A stretch of DNA of 51,099 nucleotides from Alphaproteobacteria bacterium 65-37. GTDB lineage: Bacteria; Pseudomonadota; Alphaproteobacteria; Reyranellales; Reyranellaceae. The notes beneath the pieces were generated by a model. That model saw only the letters and a program-made list of their open reading frames with translations, had not been told where the DNA came from and did not search any database. This document shows positions 16,052 through 23,989 of this stretch, in pieces (the stretch's first letter is position 1; each line of letters opens with the position of its first letter). The stretch spans positions 1 to 51,099 of the forward strand of contig MKRV01000261.1 in the NCBI GenBank assembly GCA_001897995.1. Reading direction: 5' to 3'. Made by a program: the position numbers and the translations under genes.

Positions 16052-17353
16052 CTACCTCGACAGGATGAAATCGACCGGCCAGGTCACGAAGCTGGGGAAG
16101 ACGGTCAGCAACGCGGTGAAGCCCATCATGATCAGGAAGAACGGCACGACCTTCCAGGCGACATAGGTCTGCGAATCGCCCGTGATGTTCTGGATGACGA
16201 ACAGATTGAACGCGACCGGCGGGCTGATCTGCGCCATCTCGATGGTGAGGATCAGGAAGATGCCGAACCACAGCTTGTCGAAGCCCGCCGCCAGCACGAC
16301 CGGCAGGACGATCGGCAAAGTCAGCACGATCATGGAGAAGCCTTCCAGCACCGTGCCCAGCAGGATGTAGAAGAGCATCAGGAACATGATCAGCACGAAC
16401 GGCGAGAGCTGCCAGGAGGTGATCGCGGCCGAGACGAACTGCGGCACCTGGAGATTGGCCAGCACCGTGCCCACCACGAAGGCGCCCAGTACGATCATGC
16501 CGATCATGCAGGTGGTCTGGACCGAGCCCAGCAGCGCATCGCGCAGGCCCTGCCAGCTCAGCGTGCGCTGGAACGCGGCCACTGCCAACGCCCCGAGGAC
16601 GCCGATGGCCGACGCCTCCGAGGGGCTGGCGATGCCGGCATACATGGTGCCGAGCACCGTCAGGATCAGGAAGGCCACCGGGCCCAGTTCGATCAGGCTG
16701 CGGAAGCGGTCGGCCCAGGTCCAGTTGGTGTGGTCGTCACCCGGCACCAGCTTCGGATTGAGCAGCGACCGCAACCCCATATAGCCCATGAAGCAGCCGG
16801 CCAGGGCAAAGCCCGGCAGGAAGCCGGCCGTGAAGAGCCGCAGCAGCGATTCCTCGGCCAGCACGGCGTAGATGATCATCGGGATCGAGGGCGGAATGAG
16901 GAAGCCCAGGGTCCCCGCCCCGGCCAGGCTGCCGACCGCCAGCCCCTTGTCGTAGCCGCGGTTCAGGAGCTCGGTCAGGGTGATACGGCCCACGACCTGG
17001 GTGGTCGCCGCCGACGAGCCCGAGATTGCCGCGAACATCGAGCAGCCGATCACCGTCGTATGGAACAGCCGGCCCGGCAGGAAGCTCATCCAGGGCGCAA
17101 TGCCGGAAAACAACGACTGCGACAGCCGCGTGCGGAACAGCAGCTCGCCCATCAGGATGAACAGCGGCAGCGAGACGATGTCCGACGAGGTGAGCACATT
17201 GAAGGCCCAGGCGCCGATCAGCTTGTGGGTCGGCCGATTGGTGAACAACTCCAGCAGGCCGACACCGACGGCGAGCAGCGCCGGTCCGATCCAGATGCCG
17301 AGACAGAGGGTTGCCGTCATCAGGACCAGCAACCAGGTCAGGATGGCACTCAT
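16052..17353 (-). CDS. dctM: TRAP transporter large permease (DctM-like)
   Basis: A 433-residue inner-membrane protein with about 12 hydrophobic segments and the hallmarks of the DctM family: GVGLLELFTNRPTHKLIGAW near the N-terminus, FILMGELLFRTRLSQSLF near 65-80, GRLFHTTVIGCSMFAAISGSS in the re-entrant region, and LAGAGTLGFLIPPSIPMIIYAVLAEESLLRLFTAGFLPG. It forms the transport channel that moves a substrate delivered by the DctP protein, driven by a sodium gradient. It begins three bases after the DctQ stop, so the two are coupled. The next gene, the glutamine synthetase-like ligase, starts 48 bases further on, so the transporter and enzymes form one transcription unit. Confidence 0.95.
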   Translation of the reverse strand: MSAILTWLLVLMTATLCLGIWIGPALLAVGVGLLELFTNRPTHKLIGAWAFNVLTSSDIVSLPLFILMGELLFRTRLSQSLFSGIAPWMSFLPGRLFHTTVIGCSMFAAISGSSAATTQVVGRITLTELLNRGYDKGLAVGSLAGAGTLGFLIPPSIPMIIYAVLAEESLLRLFTAGFLPGFALAGCFMGYMGLRSLLNPKLVPGDDHTNWTWADRFRSLIELGPVAFLILTVLGTMYAGIASPSEASAIGVLGALAVAAFQRTLSWQGLRDALLGSVQTTCMIGMIVLGAFVVGTVLANLQVPQFVSAAITSWQLSPFVLIMFLMLFYILLGTVLEGFSMIVLTLPIVLPVVLAAGFDKLWFGIFLILTIEMAQISPPVAFNLFVIQNITGDSQTYVAWKVVPFFLIMMGFTALLTVFPSFVTWPVDFILSR

Positions 17354-17356
17354 GCG

Positions 17357-17908
17357 TTATTCGATATCCTGACCGATGCGCAGGCGGGAATCGTCGCCAG
17401 GCTCGCCGCGCAGGAGGCGACCCAGCCGGGCAATCGTCTGCAAGGTGAAAAGCAGCGAGCCCAAGGCCAGCGGGAACTGCGTGATCCAGCGCAGGATCTC
17501 GCTTTTCTCCGGCGACCGCGACTCGCGGACATAGGAGAGCCAGGTGAGCTCGCCCAAGGCCCAGGTGAGATAGACGGCAATCGCCACACCGCACAGCGTG
17601 GCGAAGATGTCGAGCTGCCGGGCCAGCGGCTTCGGCAGATTCTCCAGGAGCACATTGACCCGGATCTGCGCCCCTGCCCGCAACGCGTAGGCCGCCCCCA
17701 TCAGGAAGGCCGCGCCCATCAGATAGGCGCTGAACTCCCAGGCGAAGTAGAGGCTGACGTTGAAGAGGTTGCGCGACACCACTTCGGCAACGATCAGCCC
17801 CAGAATGGAGACGATGCAGAGCGCCGATGCCCAGGCGCCCCACATCGATAGCCCGTCGACCAGGTCGAGAACACGTCCGGCCGGGTCCGGCCGGGATGCA
17901 TCACGCAC
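17357..17908 (-). CDS. dctQ: TRAP transporter small permease (DctQ-like)
   Basis: A 183-residue membrane protein with four hydrophobic helices (about 22-42, 52-76, 92-115 and 135-155) and the DctQ features EVVSRNLFNVSLYFAWEFSAYLMGAAFLMGAAYALR and GAQIRVNVLLENLP. It is the small subunit that partners DctM. The only suitable start is the GTG at 17908, which overlaps the end of dctP by eight bases. The C-terminal stretch after the last helix (RLLRGEPGDDSRLRIGQDIE) is charged and cytoplasmic. It lies between dctP and dctM in the usual P-Q-M order. Confidence 0.92.
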   Translation of the reverse strand: MRDASRPDPAGRVLDLVDGLSMWGAWASALCIVSILGLIVAEVVSRNLFNVSLYFAWEFSAYLMGAAFLMGAAYALRAGAQIRVNVLLENLPKPLARQLDIFATLCGVAIAVYLTWALGELTWLSYVRESRSPEKSEILRWITQFPLALGSLLFTLQTIARLGRLLRGEPGDDSRLRIGQDIE

Positions 17909-18905
17909 GCCCGATGTCCTTCTTGTACTTGGCGATGATGTCGGCTGCCGCCGGGCCCGCCCGGTCGATGAAGGCCTTTTCGAGCGACACGGTGCGCTTG
18001 CGCATCTCGTCCATCATCGCGGGCGGCACCTCGATCATGGTCATGCCGCCTTCGATCATGCGCTTGGCGCTGGTCAGGTCGGCATCGATCGACACCTGCC
18101 AGAACTCGGGCTGCAGCTTGGCCGCAAGATCGGTGATGGCCTTCTGCTGCGCCGCCGGGATCTTCTTCCAGGTGTCGTTGTTGATGGTGACGATCTGGCT
18201 GCTCCAGACGTGGTTGGTCTTGTAGAAGACCTTGAGGAATTCCCAGAACTTGCCGTCGACGCCCGACACCGACGAGGTGCTGACGCCGACCACTGCGCCG
18301 GAGGCCAGTGCCGGCACCGTCTCGCCCCAGGGGATCTGCACCGCCGACATGCCGAGCAGATTGATCATGTCGCCGGCCTGGCGATCGGGCACGCGGATCT
18401 TCAAGCCCTTGAGGCCGTCGAGCGTGTCGGCCTTGACGTTGCAGTGGATGTACTGCGTCGGCCACGGCACGGTGTACAGGATCGTCTGGTTGAACTTGGT
18501 GGCGATCTTGTCGAACTCGGGCCGGGCGTATTTCTGCAGCACCTTGAGATCGTCGGCATTACCAACCAAGAACGGCACGCCCTCGATGCCGAGCAGCGGC
18601 GCGTCGCCGACCTGCTGGATGTTCAGGATGTCGGCCATCGGCACCAGGCCATCGCGCACGGCGTTGAGCTGCTCGGGGCCCTTGTAGCCCAGCGAACCGC
18701 CAGAATGGACGGTGATCACGACGCCGCCGTTGGTGGCCTTGGCCACCTCCTCGGCAAACCGCCGCGCGTTCTTGGTGTGGTAGTTGCCGTCCGGCCAGAC
18801 CGTCGCCAGGTCGAGCTTGGTTGCCGCTTGTGCCCGCACGATTGCCGGCGCAAAGACCGCCGCGCCGGCGCTCATTTTCAAAGCTGTTCTGCGTCCCAGT
18901 TTCAT
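17901..18905 (-). CDS. dctP: TRAP transporter substrate-binding protein (DctP family)
   Basis: A 334-residue periplasmic binding protein. The N-terminus carries a Tat-like signal (LGRRTALKMSAGAAVFAPAIVRAQA) with twin arginines at residues 4-5 and probable cleavage after AQA. The mature part shows the DctP pattern: ARRFAEEVAKATNGGVVITVHSGGSL, then the conserved arginine region LKGLKIRVPDRQAGDMINLLG, where R170 would pair with a carboxylate on the ligand, and VSTSSVSGVDG. A strong GAAGGGAG precedes the ATG. Because the family binds organic acids through this arginine, the operon substrate probably carries a carboxylate. It lies 42 bases after hyuB and overlaps dctQ by eight bases. Confidence 0.94.
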   Translation of the reverse strand: MKLGRRTALKMSAGAAVFAPAIVRAQAATKLDLATVWPDGNYHTKNARRFAEEVAKATNGGVVITVHSGGSLGYKGPEQLNAVRDGLVPMADILNIQQVGDAPLLGIEGVPFLVGNADDLKVLQKYARPEFDKIATKFNQTILYTVPWPTQYIHCNVKADTLDGLKGLKIRVPDRQAGDMINLLGMSAVQIPWGETVPALASGAVVGVSTSSVSGVDGKFWEFLKVFYKTNHVWSSQIVTINNDTWKKIPAAQQKAITDLAAKLQPEFWQVSIDADLTSAKRMIEGGMTMIEVPPAMMDEMRKRTVSLEKAFIDRAGPAAADIIAKYKKDIGRA

Positions 18906-18947
18906 CTCAGTCTCCCTTCCCCGTTTCTACCCGACCCGTTTCTGCTT

Positions 18948-20621
18948 CTACTCCGCCGCTTCGGGCGGCTTGTAGGCGTAGAGTTTGTCCGCCGCCTGCG
19001 GTGAAATCAGACCGTCCGCCAAATCGTTGGCGACCTGGACGCGGTCGCGTTCGGTGGCCCGGCCGATACCCGCGCCGCCCGGCGTCATGATGACCAGCCG
19101 GTCGCCCGGCGGGATGGCTTGGAAGCCCTTGCCCTTCAGCTTGCTGCCGGACTTCAGGGCCACGACGCCAGCCTCGCCGTCGGCGCCGCCGTCGCGGCCG
19201 CGGGGCGGGTGATCGATGCGGTCGAACGCCGCCAGCAGGTCGAACGGCTCGGCGATGCCGCTTTCGATCTCCATGATCTGGCCGAGGCCGCCGCGCGTGC
19301 GACCGGCCCCGCCGGAGTCGGGGCGGAACTCCTTGCGCCAGAAGATCAGCGGAGTCTGCGTCTCGGCAATTTCAACCGGCGTGCCGCGCACACCGCTGGG
19401 ATAGGCCGTGGCCGAGAGGCCGTCCTTGTCGGGACGGGCACCTGTGCCGCCGTTCGAGGTGATGGCCATGCCGAAGCCGTAGTTGCCACCCTCACCGCCT
19501 TTCACATGGCCGCGCACATTGATGTTCCACAGGCATGAAGTGCCTTCGGCCGGGACGCGCTCGGGTACCGCCTGGCGCAGGCAGCCGAAGGCCACGTCCG
19601 GCAGCATCTGGCCGATGACGTGTCGTGAGGCCACCGCACTCGGCTTGGGAGCGTTCAGGATCGAGCCATCGGGCGCCGACACGGTGAGCGGCTCGAGCGA
19701 GCCTGCATTATTCGGAATGTGCGTGGCAACGACGCAGCCCAGGCCGAAGACGGTGTAGGCCGTCGTGTAGGCATGCGGCACGTTGATGCCGCGCTTCGAC
19801 ACGCCCGACGTGCCGGCATAGTCGACATGGATGCCGCTGTCGGAAATCGTGAGGCTGGCGGTCAGCGTCACCGGCTCGTCGTAGCCGTCGACCGTCATGC
19901 TGTTGCGCCAGGTGCCCTTGGGCAGCTTGGCGATCTCGGCCAGCACCGCCTCGCGCGAACGGGCGATGATGTGGTCACCCAGCTCGTCCAGCGACTCGAT
20001 GCCGAATTCGTCCAGCATCTCGACCAGCCGGCGGGCGCCGACGTCGTTGCAGGCCGCCAGCGAGTAGACGTCGCCTTCGGTATCGACCGGCTGGCGGGTG
20101 TTGGCGCGGATCATCGCCAGCAGCGTCTCGTTCGCCTTGCCCTGATCGAAGAGCTTCAGCATCGGGATGTAGAGGCCCTCCATGAAGACGTCAGTCGCAT
20201 CCGGGCCGAAGCCGATGCCGCCGATATCCATGAGGTGGCTGGTGCAGGAGAACAGCGCCACCAGCTTGCCGTTGCGGAAGCAGGGCGTTGTGATGACGAA
20301 GTCGTTGAGGTGACCGGTGCCCATCCACGGGTCGTTGGTGATGTAGGCATCACCCGGCTTCATCGTCTCGACCGGGAAGTAGCGCAGGAAGTGCTTCACC
20401 GACTCGGCCATCGAGTTGACATGGCCCGGCGTGCCCGTGACGGCCTGCGCCAGCATGCGCCCCTGCAGGTCGAAGACGCCGGCCGAGAGATCGCCGCACT
20501 CGCGCACGATCGGGCTGAAGGCGGTGCGCATCAAGGTCTGCGCCTGCTCCTCGACGACCGCAATCAGGCGGTTCCACATGATCTGCAAGTCGATCAGACC
20601 GACGCTGTTGGACTGGCTCAT
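18948..20621 (-). CDS. hyuB: Hydantoinase B / oxoprolinase family subunit (HyuB)
   Basis: A 557-residue protein of the HyuB family, the partner subunit of ATP-dependent hydantoinases, 5-oxoprolinases and acetone/acetophenone carboxylases. Motifs include LQIMWNRLIAVVEEQAQTL at the start, FSPIVRECGDLSAGVFD, YITNDPWMGTGHLNDFVITTP near 95-115, GIGFGPDATDVFMEGLYIP, and the glycine-rich GRDGGADGEAGVV near the end. The longer open frame starts at 20771 inside hyuA; I use 20621 because GAGGAG precedes it and the canonical N-terminus starts there. The gene begins 10 bases after the hyuA stop. Family members split or carboxylate cyclic amides or ketones, so the reaction depends on context; here a ring-opening amidohydrolase is the simplest reading. 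Confidence 0.92.
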   Translation of the reverse strand: MSQSNSVGLIDLQIMWNRLIAVVEEQAQTLMRTAFSPIVRECGDLSAGVFDLQGRMLAQAVTGTPGHVNSMAESVKHFLRYFPVETMKPGDAYITNDPWMGTGHLNDFVITTPCFRNGKLVALFSCTSHLMDIGGIGFGPDATDVFMEGLYIPMLKLFDQGKANETLLAMIRANTRQPVDTEGDVYSLAACNDVGARRLVEMLDEFGIESLDELGDHIIARSREAVLAEIAKLPKGTWRNSMTVDGYDEPVTLTASLTISDSGIHVDYAGTSGVSKRGINVPHAYTTAYTVFGLGCVVATHIPNNAGSLEPLTVSAPDGSILNAPKPSAVASRHVIGQMLPDVAFGCLRQAVPERVPAEGTSCLWNINVRGHVKGGEGGNYGFGMAITSNGGTGARPDKDGLSATAYPSGVRGTPVEIAETQTPLIFWRKEFRPDSGGAGRTRGGLGQIMEIESGIAEPFDLLAAFDRIDHPPRGRDGGADGEAGVVALKSGSKLKGKGFQAIPPGDRLVIMTPGGAGIGRATERDRVQVANDLADGLISPQAADKLYAYKPPEAAE

Positions 20622-20631
20622 CGGTGGCTCC

Positions 20632-22710
20632 TCACGCGCCCTTGCGATCCATGACGATACAGCCGGATGCATCGATATGCGCGGCAAAACTCGCGGAAAT
20701 GAAGGTCGAGGTCTCGTCCTCGGCGACAATGGCCGGTCCCGCGAAGGAACTGCCCGGCGGCAGGCTTTCACGACGATAGACCGGCACCTCGGTGGACTTG
20801 CCGCTGCGGCCGTCGAACACCGGCCGCCGGCCGACCGGCTTGGGCGCCGGCGCCGTGCCCGCCTTGCCCTGCACGTCGGGCCGCTTGGCCTCGGTCGAGA
20901 CCTGCACCGACCAGCTCAAGATCTCGATGGCGGCATTGGGGATGTGGCGCTCGAACAGGACGGCGTAGTCCTTTTCGTACGCCTCGCGCAGCGCCTGGGT
21001 GTCGGCTTCCGTCAGCGTCCGTTCCGGCAGGATCACCATGATTTCATGACCCTGGCCGACATAGCGCATGAAGGCGACGCGGCGCTCGAAGGTCTTCAGC
21101 CCACGTGCTCCCGGCGCCACCAGCGCCGTCGCCTCGGCACTCATTTCGTCCAACAGACTGGTCGCCGCTTCGGCCTCGAAGGCATCGAGACGCATGTGCC
21201 GGCTGCGTACCAGCTCGTAGGAGACGGGTGCCGCCAGGAAGCCCACCGCCGAGCCCACGCCGGCATTGGGTGGCACGATCACGCGCTGGACGCCGATCTT
21301 TTCGGCAACCCGCGCGGCATGCAGCGGCGCGCCGCCGCCGAAGGCGACCAGCGTATATTGGTTGGCAACCGCGCCGCGCTCGACAGCGTGCACGCGGGCG
21401 GCACTCGCCATGTTCTCCGACACCATCTCGTAGACAGCATAGGCCCCCATCTCGGTCGAGAGACCGATACCTTCGGCCACGTCGCGCTCGAGGGCGCCCC
21501 GGGCTGCGTCGATGTCGAGGGCGATCGAGCCGCCGGCAAAATGCGCGGGATCAATCGTGCCCAGCACGACATTGGCATCGGTCACGGCCGGGTGCCTGCC
21601 GCCGCGGCCATAACAGGCCGGCCCAGGCTCCGCCCCGGCACTCTCCGGGCCCACCGTCACACGCTTCAAGGCGTCGAGACGTGCGATCGAGCCGCCGCCT
21701 GCCCCGATCTCGACCATCTCGATCACAGGAATGCGGACCGGCAGCCCGGATCCCTTGAGGAAGCGTGCCGCACGATCGACCTCGAATACTCGTGCCATAT
21801 GGGGCTGGTAATCGTCGATCAGGCAGATCTTGGCCGTCGTGCCCCCCATGTCGTAGCTTAGCGCCCGCTTCTCGCCGGCGCGGGCGGCAACCTGCGCCGC
21901 AAAGATCGCACCACCGGCCGGGCCGGACTCGACCAGGCGGACCGGAAAGCGCCGCGCCGTCTCGATGGCCGTCAGGCCGCCGCCCGACGTCACGAGGTAG
22001 ATCGTGCCCTTGAACTTTTCGGCGATGAACGCCGCCTGCATGCGCGCGAGGTAGGAATCCATCAAGGGCTGCACATAGGCGTTGGCGACCGCTGTCGACG
22101 TACGCTCATACTCCCGCACCTCGGGACAGACCTCGCTCGACAGCGTCACCCAGAGATCGGGCAACTCGGCTTTCAGGATGTCCCCTACCCGCCGTTCGTG
22201 CGCCGGGTTGACGTAGGAATGCATGAAGGCCACGGCGACGCTCTCGATGCCCTCGGACTTGAGCGTCGCGGCGAGCGCCTGGACCGCCTGCTCGTCGAGC
22301 GCCAGGCGCACCTTGCCGTGCACATCCATGCGTTCGGGCACGGTGAAGCGCAGCGCCCGCGTCACCAGCGGCCTCGGCTTTTCGATGGTGAGGTCGTACT
22401 GGTCGTATCGGCTTTCGTTGGCGATATCGAGGACATCGCGGAAGCCTTCAGTGGCGATCAGTGCCGTGCGCGCCCCACGCCGCTCGATCACGGCGTTGGT
22501 GGCCAGGGTCGTGCCGTGCACGAAGACGGTGATATCGCCGAATCCCTTGCCGGCATCCGCCAGGATCAGGCGGACGCCGTCCAGCACCGCCTCCTCCGGT
22601 CGCTGCGGGGTCGTGAGCAGCTTGCGCGTAAGCCGCCGGCCCTGTTCTTCCAACACCACGTCCGTGAATGTGCCGCCGATATCGACGGCAATGCGCAAAT
22701 CGTTGACCAC
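20632..22710 (-). CDS. hyuA: Hydantoinase A / oxoprolinase family subunit (HyuA)
   Basis: A 692-residue ATP-binding subunit of the HyuA/oxoprolinase family with an acetate-kinase/Hsp70-like fold. Visible motifs are AVDIGGTFTDVVLE (8-21), the VFVHGTTLATNAVIERRGA stretch (63-80), EYERTSTAVANAYVQP (200-215), SGPAGGAIFA (262-271) and YDMGGTTAKICL (286-297), plus GAGGGSIA and GPACYGRGG further on. It pairs with HyuB to drive an ATP-dependent ring opening (N-methylhydantoin, hydantoin or 5-oxoproline types) or a carboxylation. The GTG at 22710, with GGAG just upstream, is the only start that keeps the intact N-terminus. It is the first gene of the eight-gene operon and is divergent from the K+ channel gene across 94 bases, where the operon promoter must lie. 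Confidence 0.93.
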   Translation of the reverse strand: MVNDLRIAVDIGGTFTDVVLEEQGRRLTRKLLTTPQRPEEAVLDGVRLILADAGKGFGDITVFVHGTTLATNAVIERRGARTALIATEGFRDVLDIANESRYDQYDLTIEKPRPLVTRALRFTVPERMDVHGKVRLALDEQAVQALAATLKSEGIESVAVAFMHSYVNPAHERRVGDILKAELPDLWVTLSSEVCPEVREYERTSTAVANAYVQPLMDSYLARMQAAFIAEKFKGTIYLVTSGGGLTAIETARRFPVRLVESGPAGGAIFAAQVAARAGEKRALSYDMGGTTAKICLIDDYQPHMARVFEVDRAARFLKGSGLPVRIPVIEMVEIGAGGGSIARLDALKRVTVGPESAGAEPGPACYGRGGRHPAVTDANVVLGTIDPAHFAGGSIALDIDAARGALERDVAEGIGLSTEMGAYAVYEMVSENMASAARVHAVERGAVANQYTLVAFGGGAPLHAARVAEKIGVQRVIVPPNAGVGSAVGFLAAPVSYELVRSRHMRLDAFEAEAATSLLDEMSAEATALVAPGARGLKTFERRVAFMRYVGQGHEIMVILPERTLTEADTQALREAYEKDYAVLFERHIPNAAIEILSWSVQVSTEAKRPDVQGKAGTAPAPKPVGRRPVFDGRSGKSTEVPVYRRESLPPGSSFAGPAIVAEDETSTFISASFAAHIDASGCIVMDRKGA

Positions 22711-22804
22711 CTTGCTCCAATACCTTCTGCCGCAACGCGGCCGCGACCGTAGACCGGCCCCCCTCTCGTTGCAATTGGCAGGCCAGCCCGCCTATGGTCA
22801 GCCG

Positions 22805-23989
22805 GTGACGGCGGTGGCCCAGACACTTCGCGCGCAGGTCTACACGATCCTGCGCCCCTACGACCCCAGCCCCCCGGCGCGGCGCTGGCGGGTTTTCCAC
22901 CTGACCGTCCTGGCCGTCGGCCTGCTGGCCGTCATTCTGCTGTCGATCGACGAATTCGCCGACGGCCACCGCATCTACCTGCGCGCAGGGATATGGGCAG
23001 TCACCCTGATCTTCCTGGCGGAGTACGTCGTCCGCCTGTGGGTTGCGCCCGAAATTTCGCTCTACACCGATATGCGCCCTATGCGGGCTCGCCTGCATTG
23101 GATCGTTTCGTTGCCCGGCCTGATCGGCCTCCTGGCCATCATGCCCGCCGTCATGATGACGGGCGGCTACAGCATCAGCGGCGCCGATACCGCCTCCGTT
23201 TTCTGCATCCTCTGGATCCTCAAGCTCGGCCTGCATGCCCCGGCCTTCGGCACCCTGGCGCGCGTTCTGTCCAACGAACGTGCACCGATTGCCAGCATCC
23301 TGATCATCTTCGCCATCCTGCTGATGGCCGCCGCAACGGCAGCGCACATGTTCGAGCGGCTCGCCCAACCCAAGGCCTTCGGCGATCTGCCGAGCGCCAT
23401 GTGGTGGGCGGTGGTGACCCTGACCACGACCGGCTACGGCGACGTCGTCCCGGTGACCATAGGCGGCCGCATCATCGGCTCGTTACTGATGATCAGCGGC
23501 ATCGCCGTCCTCGCGCTCATGACCGGCGTGCTGGCGACCGGCTTCGCCCAGGAGGAACGTCGCCGTGAGTATCTGCGCGTCTGGGACCAGGTCTCGCGCG
23601 TGCCGATCTTCGCATCGCTGGGGGTCGTCACCCTGTCGGAGATCGTGGGCAAGCTGCGCACACGCTACTATCCCGCCCACGTGACGATCCTGCATCGCGG
23701 CGATGCCGGCGATTCGATGTTCTTCATCTCGAGCGGCGAAGTCGAAGTCCGGCTGCCGACGGGCGGCTTCGTGAGACTGGGCGACGGCGCCTTCTTCGGC
23801 GAGATGGCCCTGCTCGACCGCCGTCCGCGCGCGGCCACGATCGCCACGGTTCGGCCCACGACCCTGCTGGTTCTCTATGCCAGCGACTTCTACGAGATCG
23901 CCTCGCACATTCCCGCCCTGGCCGAGGCCGTCGAGGCGGAAGCCAAGCGGCGCGAAGAGGAAAACCGCGAACGCGAAGGCAGGCGATGA
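22805..23989 (+). CDS. Cyclic-nucleotide-gated K+ channel (MlotiK1-like)
   Basis: A 394-residue voltage-sensor-like K+ channel with a C-terminal cyclic nucleotide-binding domain. Helices S1-S4 occupy about residues 30-155. The pore helix and filter are at 199-215, SAMWWAVVTL then TTTGYGDVVP, with the K+-selective TGYGD at 209-213. S6 runs about 220-246, ending ATGFAQEERRREYLR like MlotiK1 of Mesorhizobium. The CNBD spans about 265-370 with the phosphate cassette FGEMALLDRRPRAATI at 331-346, including E333 and R342, which bind the ribose and phosphate of cAMP. S4 has few arginines, so strong voltage gating is unlikely. The start is GTG at 22805, giving a length close to the 355 residues of MlotiK1; upstream open frame is antisense to hyuA. 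Its stop overlaps the next gene as ATGA. Confidence 0.93.
   Translation: MTAVAQTLRAQVYTILRPYDPSPPARRWRVFHLTVLAVGLLAVILLSIDEFADGHRIYLRAGIWAVTLIFLAEYVVRLWVAPEISLYTDMRPMRARLHWIVSLPGLIGLLAIMPAVMMTGGYSISGADTASVFCILWILKLGLHAPAFGTLARVLSNERAPIASILIIFAILLMAAATAAHMFERLAQPKAFGDLPSAMWWAVVTLTTTGYGDVVPVTIGGRIIGSLLMISGIAVLALMTGVLATGFAQEERRREYLRVWDQVSRVPIFASLGVVTLSEIVGKLRTRYYPAHVTILHRGDAGDSMFFISSGEVEVRLPTGGFVRLGDGAFFGEMALLDRRPRAATIATVRPTTLLVLYASDFYEIASHIPALAEAVEAEAKRREEENREREGRR

Noticed and set aside
15770..17851. A 693-codon plus-strand frame opposite the glutamine synthetase-like and TRAP permease genes.
   Set aside because: Low-complexity, Gln/His/Arg-rich product, antisense to well-supported membrane protein genes; no domain seen.
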